Part shown: positions 44,645 to 56,157 of the stretch, piece by piece
How the letters are laid out: every line of letters begins with the position of its first letter
Numbering within the stretch: position 1 is the first letter of the stretch
Assembly: GCF_014647255.1 (NCBI RefSeq)
Contig: NZ_BMOV01000003.1
Location: forward strand, 186,001-250,000
Origin: Iodidimonas muriae
Lineage (GTDB): Bacteria > Pseudomonadota > Alphaproteobacteria > Sphingomonadales > Rhodothalassiaceae
Direction: 5' to 3'
Length of the DNA stretch: 64,000 nt
Program-made: the position numbers and the translations under genes
Notes under the pieces: model-generated
What the model saw: only the letters and a program-made list of their open reading frames with translations
Database searches by the model: none
Told to the model about the DNA's origin: nothing

Positions 44645-45588
44645 GCGCTTGGCATGTCTGGACCACGGCCCCCATGGCAGTGGCCCCCGCCCTTGAAACT
44701 CTGTTTGAAGAGGTGTTCGCCCTTGATGCCTGCCCCCCCACCATTTCCAGCTTTGAAGTGGTTGAAGACCATATCTGGCGAATCGAAGCCTATTTCGACA
44801 CGAAACCCGATCTGACAAGGCTAGCCGCCGCTCTTGACGCATGGCGGGATGAAACCGGGCATCAAGCCGAAGACATTCAGTGCGAAGCTTTGGAAGATCG
44901 GGATTGGGTCAGCGAAAGCCAGAAACTGCTGTCACCGGTGACAGCGGGAAAACTGTTTGTACATGGCAGCCATGATCGAGAAAACCGGCGGGCTTTCGGC
45001 ATCAATTTGCAGATCGAAGCGGGGCAAGCCTTTGGCACCGGCCAACATGCCACCACAATGGGGTGCTTGCTGATGCTGGACCGCTTGGCCCGGCGAATCG
45101 ACCGGCCACAAGCAATGCTGGATCTGGGCTGTGGATCGGGGGTTCTGGCCATGGCCATGGGGCGTCTGTGGCGCAAAGGCGTGCTCGCCAGCGATATCGA
45201 TCCCATTGCCATGGTCACCACGCGGGAAAACGCCGTTATCAACGACTTTCCATGGCGGCATAATCACCGTGCGGGCTATGGCCTTGCGGCCCTGACCGCG
45301 CCGGGGATGCGCCATCGCGCCATCACATCGGCAGGCCCTTTTGATCTGATGACCGCCAATATTCTGGCCGCACCGCTTGTGGAAATGGCCGCCGATATCG
45401 CAAAAGGCGTGGCACCGGGCGGGCGGCTGATTCTGGCGGGATTACTGGCCCGGCAGGAACGGCGTGTGGCCAATGCCTATCGGGCGCGTGGATTTTTATG
45501 TGAAGGGCGTTTGCAGATCGGCGATTGGCCGACCCTGTTGATGCGTAAGGCACCGGCCCAAGGCAAGGATAGCGCCAAGATCGCTTAG
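44641..45588 (+). CDS. prmA: ribosomal protein L11 methyltransferase
   Basis: The 315-residue enzyme methylates ribosomal protein L11. The N-terminal domain (about 1-105) recognises L11; the methyltransferase domain has AGQAFGTGQHATTMGCLLML, the SAM-binding LDLGCGSGVLAMA, and TANILAAPLVEMA. It is translationally coupled to uvrD through ATGA. The 3' end touches a convergent small gene (45585-45776) by 4 bp. Confidence 0.92.
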   Translation: MSAWHVWTTAPMAVAPALETLFEEVFALDACPPTISSFEVVEDHIWRIEAYFDTKPDLTRLAAALDAWRDETGHQAEDIQCEALEDRDWVSESQKLLSPVTAGKLFVHGSHDRENRRAFGINLQIEAGQAFGTGQHATTMGCLLMLDRLARRIDRPQAMLDLGCGSGVLAMAMGRLWRKGVLASDIDPIAMVTTRENAVINDFPWRHNHRAGYGLAALTAPGMRHRAITSAGPFDLMTANILAAPLVEMAADIAKGVAPGGRLILAGLLARQERRVANAYRARGFLCEGRLQIGDWPTLLMRKAPAQGKDSAKIA

Positions 45589-45776
45589 GCGGCTTGCCGT
45601 GCGATTGCAACCGGAGCCGTCACAATGGGGGCTTGGGGCTTTTGAAAGGCCAAAAGTTGGGCTGTGGCCTGTTCCGTCAATTGACCATTGTCGGTCAGCA
45701 GATCGAAAAAGCCATAATGGCGGCCAAACAGGCCTTGAGCGGCCTCACGGGTGGATTGTGCGAATTGTGCAAACAT
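45585..45776 (-). CDS. small hypothetical protein (63 residues)
   Basis: The reading frame begins ATG after AGGAAA at a good distance and encodes MFAQFAQSTREAAQGLFG, then a C-terminal Ala/Pro/Gln-rich part (QKPQAPIVTAPVAIARQAA). It has no membrane segment. The FAQSTREAAQGLFG start and Ala-rich end are loosely phasin-like, but I do not assign a family. An AT-rich region lies upstream (45777-45915), suggesting its own promoter. It ends inside the last codons of prmA. Confidence 0.5.
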   Translation of the reverse strand: MFAQFAQSTREAAQGLFGRHYGFFDLLTDNGQLTEQATAQLLAFQKPQAPIVTAPVAIARQAA

Positions 45777-45915
45777 CTGTATTTCCTATGGAAAGAGTAA
45801 CCTTGGTTCCCCCTCATGTGACGTTTTGCACTGCACAATAGTAGAGCCATTAAAAGCACCATAGCCATGCAAAAAACGCATGGCTAAAAAATATATCGTC
45901 CCATATGAATTATAT

Positions 45916-48027
<2,112 letters not shown>

Positions 48028-48058
48028 TTATTAGAAAATGAGACGAACGCCCTGGAGA

Positions 48059-49753
48059 TCAGGCGGATTGTTTCATCAGGCTGGATGCGGCCGCACGTGC
48101 TGCATCGGTGATTTCCGCACCCGACAACATACGTGCAATTTCCTCTTGTCGCGCCTCTTGGTCAAGACGTGCCACATCTGTCCGGGTTACAAGCCCTTGT
48201 GCATCGTCCCGATCGGCCTTGCTGATCTGTAAATGACAATCGCCCCGGGCCGCCACTTGCGGTGAATGGGTCACCACCAGCACTTGCGCCTGTTGGGCCA
48301 AACGCGCCAAACGCTCACCCACCGCATCGGCGGTCGCCCCGCCAATTCCCCGATCAACCTCATCGAAAACCAGCGTTGCTGCACTGTTGCGGCTAGCCAA
48401 AGATACCTTGAGCGCCAAAATCACTCGGGCCAGTTCACCGCCTGAAGCCACCTTGATCAGCCCGCCAAAAGGCGCGCCGGGATTGGTGGAAATCTCGAAG
48501 GCCACATGATCGCCGCCATCCCGCGTCCAATGCTCTTGGGCCAAGGGCTCCAGGCGGGTGCGAAACCGGGCTTTTTCCAGCTTCAAAGGCGGCAATTCGG
48601 AATTCACCGCCGCATCCAGTTTTTGCGCCGCATCTTTTCGGGCCTTGTGCAAATCCGCGATTTTCTCGGCAAGGACTGTGCGAGCGCGTTCCAGAGCTGC
48701 GCGTTTTTCGCCAATACCTTCCGAACTGTGATCCAAAGAGGCCACATCCTGTGCAAATTTCATCCGCAATGCGGGCAGATCATCAGGCGCACATTTATAT
48801 TTCCGGCCCGCCGCGCGCAAAGCGAACAAACGCTCTTCCACCTGTTCCGCCTGCTCGGGATCGAAATCCAGCTCAGATTGTACGGCAGACAACGCCATCA
48901 TTCCGTCTGCGGCTTCGATCACCGCCCGATCCAAAGCACTGATCACTGGCTGCAAAAGGCTCTGCACTTCTGGCTCCAGCCGCTCAAGACGCCGCAACAC
49001 ACCACGCAACTGTGCCTCGACTCCGGTATCGGCCTCTAATTCTGTCTGGATATCCCCCAGTGTTCCCGCCAAGCGTTCGCCCTGCATCATCAGCGCCCGA
49101 CGTTCGGCCAAATCCGCTTCTTCGCCCGCTTCTGGGGCCAATTTATCCAGTTCTTCCAAGGCATGGCGCAAATAATCTTCTCCGGCCTGCGCTTGCGCCA
49201 AAGTCTCTTCCGCTTGATGCAGGCTGGTCTTGGCGGCTTTCATCGCATCATAGGCGCTAGCCACCGCCTCACGGAGGCCTTCATGGCCCCCATAGGCATC
49301 CAGCAAGGCCCGATGTCCAGACACATCCAGCAAACCGCGATCATCATGCTGGCCATGCACCTCTACCAGCAGATCGCCCAATTTTCGCATCATGGAAACA
49401 GAGATCATCTGGTCATTGACATAGGCCCGGCTGCCGCCATCCGCATGAATGACCCGACGTAAAATCACCGGCTCATCCGCGCAATCCGTCTCTTTGCCGA
49501 TTTCCTGGTCGCGCAGGAATGCCCGCGCCTTATGGGTGGCAGGCAGATCGAAACTGGCCGTCACAGAACCACGGCTGGCCCCATGCCGCACCAGCCCGCT
49601 ATCGGCGCGCGCACCGATGGCAAGCCCCAGCGAATCAAGAAGGATGGATTTCCCCGCCCCCGTTTCACCGGTCAGCACCGTCAGCCCTTGGGAAAAGGAC
49701 AAGGAAAGCTGCTCGATCAAAACAATATCGCAAATAGTAAGGCCAAGCAGCAT
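48059..49753 (-). CDS. recN: DNA repair protein RecN
   Basis: The 564-residue SMC-like ATPase has Walker A TGETGAGKS (28-36), a long coiled coil (about 150-370) and the C-terminal ATPase half with KVASGGELARVILALK and LVFDEVDRGIGG. RecN helps recombinational repair of double-strand breaks. It sits 42 bp after bamD and before ligA, as in many alphaproteobacteria. Confidence 0.95.
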   Translation of the reverse strand: MLLGLTICDIVLIEQLSLSFSQGLTVLTGETGAGKSILLDSLGLAIGARADSGLVRHGASRGSVTASFDLPATHKARAFLRDQEIGKETDCADEPVILRRVIHADGGSRAYVNDQMISVSMMRKLGDLLVEVHGQHDDRGLLDVSGHRALLDAYGGHEGLREAVASAYDAMKAAKTSLHQAEETLAQAQAGEDYLRHALEELDKLAPEAGEEADLAERRALMMQGERLAGTLGDIQTELEADTGVEAQLRGVLRRLERLEPEVQSLLQPVISALDRAVIEAADGMMALSAVQSELDFDPEQAEQVEERLFALRAAGRKYKCAPDDLPALRMKFAQDVASLDHSSEGIGEKRAALERARTVLAEKIADLHKARKDAAQKLDAAVNSELPPLKLEKARFRTRLEPLAQEHWTRDGGDHVAFEISTNPGAPFGGLIKVASGGELARVILALKVSLASRNSAATLVFDEVDRGIGGATADAVGERLARLAQQAQVLVVTHSPQVAARGDCHLQISKADRDDAQGLVTRTDVARLDQEARQEEIARMLSGAEITDAARAAASSLMKQSA

Positions 49754-49795
49754 TACGACAGAGCCCCTAAGCCGCCTTTCACAGGATCACCGCCC

Positions 49796-50629
49796 TCAGT
49801 TCCCGAAAATCCGCGCGAAAAAACTACGGTTTTCTTGTGGCGCATCAGGATCTTCACCCGTGACCATGGCATAAGAATAGCGATACCACTTACTGCCGGG
49901 ATGGTTGTGTCCCAAAACAGCGGCGTATTTCTGCGCTTCCCGCTCCACACCAAGGGCCGTATAACATTCCACCATGCGATGGAGCGCTTCCGGAACATGG
50001 CTGGTGGTGCCATAGCGGTCGATCACATTCTGGAAGCGCCCCATGGCGGCCAGATATTGTTCTTGCTTCAAATAGAAGCGGCCCACATCCATATCTTTCG
50101 CGGCAAGCTGGTCATAAACCAGGTCCAGTTTCAAGGCCGCATCGCGGGCATATTCACTATCGGGATAACGGCGCACAACTTCTGTCAATGCCTGGGCTGC
50201 CTGCTCCGTAACCCGTTGATCCCGGTACACATCCGAGATCTGCTCATAATAGCTGACGGCAATCAGATAGTTGGCATAGGCTGCATTTTCATTGCCGGGA
50301 TGCAAAGACAAGAACCGTTCGGCCGCAAGAATGGCCGAATCATATTCATCATCCATATAAAGGGCATAAGCCCCCATCAGCTGCGCCTGACGCGCCCATA
50401 CAGAATAGGGATGCTGGCGTTCCACCTCGTCAAAGGCGGCGGCGGCCATTTTCCAGCGACGCTTTTGCAAGCCGTCATAGCCGATGCTGTAAAGCACATC
50501 CACATCCCGCGCCACATAGGTGTCTTTTTCGCTGCCGGAACAAGCCGCTAAAGCTGCAACCAGCCCAACGGACAGAACGGAACGCAGAAACACACCCTTC
50601 AGTTGCAATACTTTTTTGAGAAATCGCAT
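49796..50629 (-). CDS. bamD: outer membrane assembly lipoprotein BamD
   Basis: The 277-residue protein has a lipoprotein signal ending ALAAC (Cys near residue 29), followed by tetratricopeptide repeats (LQKRRWKMAAAAFDEVERQHPYSVWARQAQLM written as region 55-90; AAERFLSLHPGNENAAYANYLIA; ALTEVVRRYPDSEYARDAALKL). BamD is part of the BAM complex that folds outer-membrane proteins. The gene begins behind a dyad-rich region shared with a divergent XRE regulator gene; the usual upstream neighbour lpxC is absent. Confidence 0.93.
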   Translation of the reverse strand: MRFLKKVLQLKGVFLRSVLSVGLVAALAACSGSEKDTYVARDVDVLYSIGYDGLQKRRWKMAAAAFDEVERQHPYSVWARQAQLMGAYALYMDDEYDSAILAAERFLSLHPGNENAAYANYLIAVSYYEQISDVYRDQRVTEQAAQALTEVVRRYPDSEYARDAALKLDLVYDQLAAKDMDVGRFYLKQEQYLAAMGRFQNVIDRYGTTSHVPEALHRMVECYTALGVEREAQKYAAVLGHNHPGSKWYRYSYAMVTGEDPDAPQENRSFFARIFGN

Positions 50630-50661
50630 CTATACTTGTCCACCGAGTTGTCCTATCGTAC

Positions 50662-50698
50662 CTCTTTCTACCATGAGTATTTTTACTCATCGAAAGAG
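50662..50698. promoter_or_regulatory. dyad-symmetric element between bamD and the XRE gene
   Basis: CTCTTTC (50662-50668) mirrors GAAAGAG (50692-50698), and inside it ATGAGT (50673-50678) mirrors ACTCAT (50685-50690). The nested symmetry suits an operator for a dimeric regulator such as the adjacent XRE protein, or an RNA hairpin in the bamD leader. Confidence 0.45.
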
Positions 50699-50742
50699 AC
50701 ACAGTGATTGATAGCCTTATAACACGATTTTCAGGAATTGCG

Positions 50743-50771
50743 GCAATGCATCCGTTCAAATTGAACATTGC
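50743..50771. repeat. second inverted repeat upstream of the XRE gene
   Basis: The palindrome TTCAAATTGAA (50755-50765) is flanked by GCAATG (50743-50748) and CATTGC (50766-50771), with unequal spacing. It may be another operator half-site cluster or a small RNA fold. Confidence 0.35.
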
Positions 50772-50848
50772 ATGCCAAGAACCGGTGTTTGTGAAGGCCG
50801 GGATTGTCGTGATCCAAACCGCTTATGGGGACCAGGGAGCGCACGAGA

Positions 50849-51271
50849 GTGACTGAAGAGGAACAACGAGAGCCAAGCATGCCCGACAGAGAGGCGCTAG
50901 GGGAATTGGCCAACAGAGTTGATCAGCAAGTAGGGCTGTCGATCAAGAATCGACGCCAGCAGCGTGGTGTGACCCAACAGGAATTGGCCCGGGCTTTGGG
51001 AATTTCCTATCAGCAGGTGCAGAAATATGAAAATGGCACCAATCGAATCAGCGCCGGGCGCCTTTATATTCTGGCAAAAGCACTGAACATCACGGTGGGG
51101 GATTTCTTTTCCGAAATCGACCAGCCCTTTTCCAGCAAATCACTGGCGGTCACATCGGAAGATGTGGTGCTGACCGCAAAGGAACTAAATGCGGTTCGTG
51201 ACCCGCGTGTGCGCAATTCCATTCGGGCTTTGGTACGGATTCTGGGATCGGATAACGATCCCTTTTATTAA
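50849..51271 (+). CDS. XRE-family helix-turn-helix regulator
   Basis: The protein of about 140 residues has one XRE helix-turn-helix (IKNRRQQRGVTQQELARALGISYQQVQKYENGTNRISAGRLYILAKAL written as region 32-78) and a C-terminal part with KELNAVRDPRVRNSIRALVRIL. Such proteins bind dyad DNA as dimers; two dyads lie just upstream. The GTG at 50849 is preferred because AGGGAG lies 9 bases before it; ATG at 50825 lacks a site and ATG at 50879 (GAGAG upstream) is also possible. It is the only plus-strand gene between bamD and ftsZ. Confidence 0.82.
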   Translation: MTEEEQREPSMPDREALGELANRVDQQVGLSIKNRRQQRGVTQQELARALGISYQQVQKYENGTNRISAGRLYILAKALNITVGDFFSEIDQPFSSKSLAVTSEDVVLTAKELNAVRDPRVRNSIRALVRILGSDNDPFY

Positions 51272-51291
51272 GAAGCGTGCAAAACAAGAAC

Positions 51292-51324
51292 ATGCCGTCA
51301 CCGGGGACATCCCGATGACGGCAT
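51292..51324 (-). terminator. strong hairpin terminator after ftsZ
   Basis: ATGCCGTCA (51292-51300) pairs with TGACGGCAT (51316-51324), with CGGG/CCCG pairing further inside. On the minus strand a T-rich run (TTCTTGTTTT) follows, so it should end the division-cluster transcript. It lies between ftsZ and the convergent XRE gene. Confidence 0.75.
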
Positions 51325-51355
51325 GGGGCAAGCAAGAAAAGGCCATCGAGCCTTT

Positions 51356-53011
51356 CTAGTTGATCTGGCGGCGCAAGAATGCCGGAATTTCCAACTGCTC
51401 TTCTGCCAGTTTCTTTTCCGAACGACTGCTCGGAACCGGACGGTCTTCGGGGCGTAACCGATCCAGCTTGCGCTTGTCTTTTTGCGCCTCTTCCGTTTTG
51501 GCGTTCAGCTGGGCATCCGCCACAGACTGGGCCGACGCCCCGCCTTTATTGCCAAAAGAGGTCATGCGCCGAAACAGAGAGCGGCTTTTTTCCACCTGAG
51601 GCTCGCCAGCATTTTCATAATCCGCTTTTGCAAACACATCCGGTTCCCCCACCGGATCTGTCGCCGAGCTGGGGATTTGCGGCTCCGGTGCGATAAACAC
51701 ATCCGCATTTGCCACAACCGCTTCCACATCGGCTTCATCCAGTGACGCATTGTCCATCGCGGCAGACTCGTCCAAAGCAGCATCCTGAGACATGTCCGTC
51801 TGCGCCGGAACTTCCGTTTCACTGCCAATCTGGGCTTCCAGCACAAGCGCTTCTTCAGCATCCTGGGCTGCCAAGCGGGCATCATCCTCTTCCATGATTC
51901 GCACCGGCTCTTCATCCAGAGCGCGCGCCACGGCCGCTTCCGCACGCGGTTGAGAAACAGCACCATTGATTTGAGGCCGCGTATTGCGCGAAAAGCTCAC
52001 AACAGATGCACTGGAGGGCTGTGCATCTGCCGGCTTTTGCATATCTTCGCCTGCAATGCCTGTGGCCACAACAGACACCCTGATCTGGCCGTTCAATGCT
52101 TCATTAAACGCCGACCCGACGATGATATTGGCATCTTCATCCACTTGGCTGCGGATATGCTTGGCGGCTTCATCCACCTCGAACAAGGTCAGGTCCATAC
52201 CGCCGGTGATATTGATGATCACGCCCTTTGCGCCCTTCAAGGACACCTCATCCAGCAAAGGATTGGAAATGGCTGCTTCGGCAGCTTCCACAGCACGACG
52301 GTCGCCATCGGCTTCGCCGGTGCCCATCATCGCCTTGCCCATTTCGCTCATCACCGTTTTCACATCTGCAAAATCCAAATTGATAAGGCCGGGCATCACC
52401 ATCAGATCGGTAATGCCGCGAACCCCGGAATTGAGCACTTCATCAGCCATGGAGAAAGCATCTTGAAAGGTGGTTTTCTCTGTGGCGATGCGGAACAAAT
52501 TCTGATTGGGGATGATAATCAGCGTATCGACACTTTCTTGCAATTCAGCGATACCGGCTTGCGCGAATTTCATCCTGCGGTTGCCTTCAAAGCTGAACGG
52601 CTTTGTCACAACCCCAATGGTAAGGATGCCACGTTCACGCGCTTTTCGGGCGATCACCGGTGTGGCTCCGGTGCCGGTGCCACCGCCCATGCCCGCGGCC
52701 AAAAACAGCATATGACAGCCATCCAGATGCTGTTCGATCTGTGCCAGTGTTTCTTCCGCTGCCTGTTCACCCACTTCAGGTTTAGAGCCTGCACCCAAGC
52801 CCTGCGTGCTTTCCACGCCCAGCTGGATACGCGTATCGCACAGACTATGCGACAAAGCCTGTGCATCGGTATTGGCAACCACAAAGCTTACACCTTGCAG
52901 TTCGGACCGGATCATATTGTTCACGGCATTGCCGCCAGCGCCCCCCACACCCATCACAGTGATGCGCGGTTGAAGCTCGGTCAATTCTGGCATGGTCAGT
53001 TCGATCGACAT
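51356..53011 (-). CDS. ftsZ: cell division protein FtsZ
   Basis: The 551-residue tubulin homologue polymerises with GTP into the division ring. It has the GTP-binding GMGGGTGTG (107-115) and the T7 region with [15 protein letters not shown]. After the GTPase core (about 320 residues) comes a long acidic, Ala/Glu-rich linker, as in Caulobacter, and the C-terminal peptide [12 protein letters not shown] that binds FtsA and other partners. The start at 53011 follows GAGGAGAAGG; a longer frame to 53266 runs back into ftsA. It is the last gene of the mur-fts run. Confidence 0.96.
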   Translation of the reverse strand: MSIELTMPELTELQPRITVMGVGGAGGNAVNNMIRSELQGVSFVVANTDAQALSHSLCDTRIQLGVESTQGLGAGSKPEVGEQAAEETLAQIEQHLDGCHMLFLAAGMGGGTGTGATPVIARKARERGILTIGVVTKPFSFEGNRRMKFAQAGIAELQESVDTLIIIPNQNLFRIATEKTTFQDAFSMADEVLNSGVRGITDLMVMPGLINLDFADVKTVMSEMGKAMMGTGEADGDRRAVEAAEAAISNPLLDEVSLKGAKGVIINITGGMDLTLFEVDEAAKHIRSQVDEDANIIVGSAFNEALNGQIRVSVVATGIAGEDMQKPADAQPSSASVVSFSRNTRPQINGAVSQPRAEAAVARALDEEPVRIMEEDDARLAAQDAEEALVLEAQIGSETEVPAQTDMSQDAALDESAAMDNASLDEADVEAVVANADVFIAPEPQIPSSATDPVGEPDVFAKADYENAGEPQVEKSRSLFRRMTSFGNKGGASAQSVADAQLNAKTEEAQKDKRKLDRLRPEDRPVPSSRSEKKLAEEQLEIPAFLRRQIN

Positions 53012-53085
53012 TGGCCTTCTCCTCTTTTTATCCCCCAATCGGGAGGCATATGCGCCGGGCTTGCCCTTCCGGTCGCGTCTCGTTT

Positions 53086-54339
53086 CTAGAAATTCTCTTT
53101 GAACCAGCGCCCCATTCGCGCCAATCGTCCTTTGGGTTGTTCCTTTGCCTCTGTTTGGCGTTCGTCCGACAGTTCCAAAGGGGCCATCTGGTCGTATAAT
53201 AAAAGCCCCGTACAGGTGGCGAAGGCCGGTCCGGCCGTGGCATCGGCCAAGCCAACCACCCGACATGGCCGCCCAATCCGCACCTGCTTTCCCAAAATGG
53301 TTTGTGCCAGTTCGCGGATGCCCGGCATTTGCGCGCCTCCGCCTGTCAGCACCACCCGACGCGCGCCAATGCCATCAAAGCCGCCCGCTTCCAGATAATC
53401 GCGCACCAATTCCAGAGTTTCCTCGATCCGTGGCTGGATCACCCCTGTCAGCACCGAACGCGGCAATTGGCTGGTGATATCTTCGGCCGGGCCGGTTTCC
53501 CCCAATTGCGGCACGTCGATCATTTCCCGATCATCGGTCGGTGATTGCATCGCCGCGCCATAATAGGTTTTCAAGCGCTCGGCATGGTCCACCGGCGTCA
53601 ACAAACCCCGCGCAATGTCTTGCGTGATATGGCCCGCCCCCACCGGGATCACATCCACATGCACCAAGGCACCGCCTACGAAAATGGCGATCTGTGTCGA
53701 ACCGGCTCCCATATCCACAACAGCCGCGCCCAATTCCCGCTCGTCATCCACAAGCGTTGCAAGGGCAGAAGCGTAAGGGCTTGCCACAAAGCGAGCCACG
53801 GTAAGATGGGCGCGCTGAATGGCGCTTTCCAAATTCCGCACCGGTCCGGCAGCCGCCGTGATCACATGCATGGACACCGCCAAACGATCGCCAAACATGC
53901 CCACCGGTTCTTTCACCCCATAAGAGCCATCAATGGCAAAACAGGCCGGAAAAGCGTGGATCACCACCCGATCACCGGGATCGATACTGGCACGGGCTTC
54001 ATGCAGCACGCGGGTGATATCCGCCTCTTCCACCCGATGGCCATCAATGGAGACATCCACCTCGATGACCTGCGATTCCAGTTGTCCGGCGCTCAGGCTC
54101 ACCAAAACGCTTTCCACGGTTTCGCCCGCAAGGGTTTCCGCTTGCTGCACGGCAGCACGGATAGCCCGCTCGGCCTCGGCAATATCCACCACCGCACCGG
54201 CCTTCACGCCCCGGCACACCCGATGTCCCAAGCCAAGCACATCAAGCTCGCCCGAAGCCCCTCTATGCGCAATGAAACACCCCACTTTGGAGCTGCCCAC
54301 ATCCAGTGCCGCGATCAATCCCTGTCGCTGAGAGGTCAT
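53086..54339 (-). CDS. ftsA: cell division protein FtsA
   Basis: The 417-residue actin-like protein ties FtsZ to the membrane. It shows [17 protein letters not shown] at the start, the SHS2-like 1C insert, the [10 protein letters not shown] phosphate region and [12 protein letters not shown]. The last residues ([12 protein letters not shown]) form the amphipathic membrane-targeting helix. The ATG at 54339 follows a run of G as ribosome-binding site; a start at 54399 lies inside ftsQ. 74 bp separate it from ftsZ. Confidence 0.95.
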   Translation of the reverse strand: MTSQRQGLIAALDVGSSKVGCFIAHRGASGELDVLGLGHRVCRGVKAGAVVDIAEAERAIRAAVQQAETLAGETVESVLVSLSAGQLESQVIEVDVSIDGHRVEEADITRVLHEARASIDPGDRVVIHAFPACFAIDGSYGVKEPVGMFGDRLAVSMHVITAAAGPVRNLESAIQRAHLTVARFVASPYASALATLVDDERELGAAVVDMGAGSTQIAIFVGGALVHVDVIPVGAGHITQDIARGLLTPVDHAERLKTYYGAAMQSPTDDREMIDVPQLGETGPAEDITSQLPRSVLTGVIQPRIEETLELVRDYLEAGGFDGIGARRVVLTGGGAQMPGIRELAQTILGKQVRIGRPCRVVGLADATAGPAFATCTGLLLYDQMAPLELSDERQTEAKEQPKGRLARMGRWFKENF

Positions 54340-54382
54340 GGCCGAGCCCCCCCCGCCAAAGCTGTTATGAAACCGGCCCGGA

Positions 54383-55231
54383 TCATAGGATATCCCCATT
54401 GGACAAGCCCAATGCCCGACCTTCCGGGGTCAGGCGCACAACCAACCGGTCCGCAAGGCGCAAATCCACCAAAGCAATATCGCGGGTCATCAGCCGATGC
54501 TGCTTTTCAAGGGCCGCAAAAAACGCCCAGGCCCTGGCGCAATTCCACACCTGCTCCCCTTCCGCGCGTGCGTCCTCCCCAAGGCCACTCTCCGGGCCAT
54601 TTTCAGGGCCATCCTCAGGTAAGCGCACAAGGATATTATTGGCCATTTTCACATCCCAGCGCCGCGCCCCCACCCGCACCAAGGCATCCACCTGGCTTGC
54701 CAGATCCGGCGTTGTATCAAGCACATGGAGCATCGCCTGCGCCGCTTCGGGAGCACCTGCGCCCACGATCAACGGCAGATGCCGCCAGCGGGCCAGATCT
54801 TCATGGGTGAGAATTTCGCCCGTATCGTCCACAAGGCTTAAAACCCGATCCTTTTGCCACAAGGCAAAAGGCGTGCGTTCGGTAAGCCGGATCAGGATAC
54901 GGTCGGGCAATTGGCGCTCTACCTCAGCGGATTTTACCCAGCTTATGGCTTCCACGCGGGCCTTGATGGCATCCAGCGCCACCGCATCCATGGCCCGCCC
55001 CCGCTGATCGCCAATGGCTTCATTCAGCGCCGCATCGGATGTAAAGACGGCCCCTTCCACATCCACACTATGAACCGTCAGGCCCAGTTTCTCGCGTGCT
55101 TCGCTGCTGAACAACACCCATTGGCTGCGCAGGACCGGCCCATAAAGCCCGAAAGCCCCCAGCCCCACGACCAAAAGCACCAAGGCCGCCACAGCCTTGA
55201 TCATGCCGGTACGTGAAAAAGGTCCGATCAT
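54383..55231 (-). CDS. ftsQ: cell division protein FtsQ
   Basis: The 282-residue bitopic membrane protein has a short cytoplasmic start, a membrane helix (about 9-31) and a periplasmic POTRA domain (VHSVDVEGAVFTSDAALNEAIG; WVKSAEVERQLPDRILIRLTERTPFALW), followed by the FtsQ beta domain. It recruits other divisome parts. The ATG at 55231 follows AGGAGGGG, and it overlaps the murB stop by 4 bp. The usual ddl gene between murB and ftsQ is missing. Confidence 0.93.
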   Translation of the reverse strand: MIGPFSRTGMIKAVAALVLLVVGLGAFGLYGPVLRSQWVLFSSEAREKLGLTVHSVDVEGAVFTSDAALNEAIGDQRGRAMDAVALDAIKARVEAISWVKSAEVERQLPDRILIRLTERTPFALWQKDRVLSLVDDTGEILTHEDLARWRHLPLIVGAGAPEAAQAMLHVLDTTPDLASQVDALVRVGARRWDVKMANNILVRLPEDGPENGPESGLGEDARAEGEQVWNCARAWAFFAALEKQHRLMTRDIALVDLRLADRLVVRLTPEGRALGLSNGDIL

Positions 55232-56157
55232 CTGGCCCCTCCTGCACGCTTGCCGATGCGGCGGATTTCCCAATCCAGCGTTACGCCGCATTGATCCGCC
55301 ACGCATTGCCGCACCATTTCACCCAAATCTTCCAGATCGCCAGAGCTGGCCGTTCCGGTGTTGATCAGGAAATTTGTATGTTTTTCCGATATTTGTGCGC
55401 CGCCCAATGTCATGCCCCGACAGCCTGCCCGGTCAATCAGTTCCCACGCCTTCATCCCCGGCGGGTTTTTAAAGGTGGAACCGCCCGTACGGCTGCGCAA
55501 AGGCTGCGCATCTTCCCGTGCCTTGCTGATCTCGGCCATGCGCGCTTCGATCCGTTCGCGGTCACCCGGCACACCGCGCAAGCGGGCGCTGACAACCACA
55601 TCCCGATCGCTTAACCCGCTATGGCGATAGCTGAAATCCAGATCGGCACAGGCCACGTTACGGATATGCCCGAAGCGATCCATAATGCAGGCATCCACCA
55701 GTATATCGGCCATTTCAACGCCATAAGCCCCGGCGTTCATCCGCACGGCCCCACCGATCGAGCCGGGCACACCCCGCAAAAATTCCAAGCCCGACAAACC
55801 ATAATCGCGGGCCGCATGGGCCACCGCAAAATCAGAGGCACCCGCGCCCACCATCAGACAATCGCCATCGCGGGCAATCTGTCCCATGGCCTTGCCCAAG
55901 CGAATCACAAGCCCGTCCACCCCGCCATCGCGGATCAAGATATTGGAGCCCACCCCAAGAACGGTCAGCGGCACATCCGCAGGAAGAGTGCCCAGCAAGG
56001 CACAGAGATCGTCTTGATCTGCCGGTTCAAAAAACAGCTCTGCCGGACCGCCTGTGCGGAACCAGCTATAACGTGCCAAAGGCACATTCGCTTCCAGACG
56101 CCCCTTCAAGGGAGGCAGATCCTCGGTCCAATGGGAGGAGGCATGTGCGGCCATCAT
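55228..56157 (-). CDS. murB: UDP-N-acetylenolpyruvoylglucosamine reductase
   Basis: The 309-residue flavoenzyme makes UDP-N-acetylmuramic acid. It has the FAD region with [42 protein letters not shown], the active-site serine in [18 protein letters not shown] and [10 protein letters not shown]. The lack of a long insertion near the second half suggests type II. The start overlaps the murC stop by 4 bp; a second ATG lies one codon on. Confidence 0.95.
   Translation of the reverse strand: MMAAHASSHWTEDLPPLKGRLEANVPLARYSWFRTGGPAELFFEPADQDDLCALLGTLPADVPLTVLGVGSNILIRDGGVDGLVIRLGKAMGQIARDGDCLMVGAGASDFAVAHAARDYGLSGLEFLRGVPGSIGGAVRMNAGAYGVEMADILVDACIMDRFGHIRNVACADLDFSYRHSGLSDRDVVVSARLRGVPGDRERIEARMAEISKAREDAQPLRSRTGGSTFKNPPGMKAWELIDRAGCRGMTLGGAQISEKHTNFLINTGTASSGDLEDLGEMVRQCVADQCGVTLDWEIRRIGKRAGGAR

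Noticed and set aside
51950-53089. 379-codon plus-strand reading frame opposite ftsZ
   Set aside because: Antisense of a highly conserved gene, with no start site or recognisable domain.
53545-54810. 421-codon plus-strand reading frame opposite ftsA and ftsQ
   Set aside because: It mirrors the codons of two certain genes, is rich in His/Arg/Pro as antisense frames of G+C-rich genes are, and shows no family pattern.
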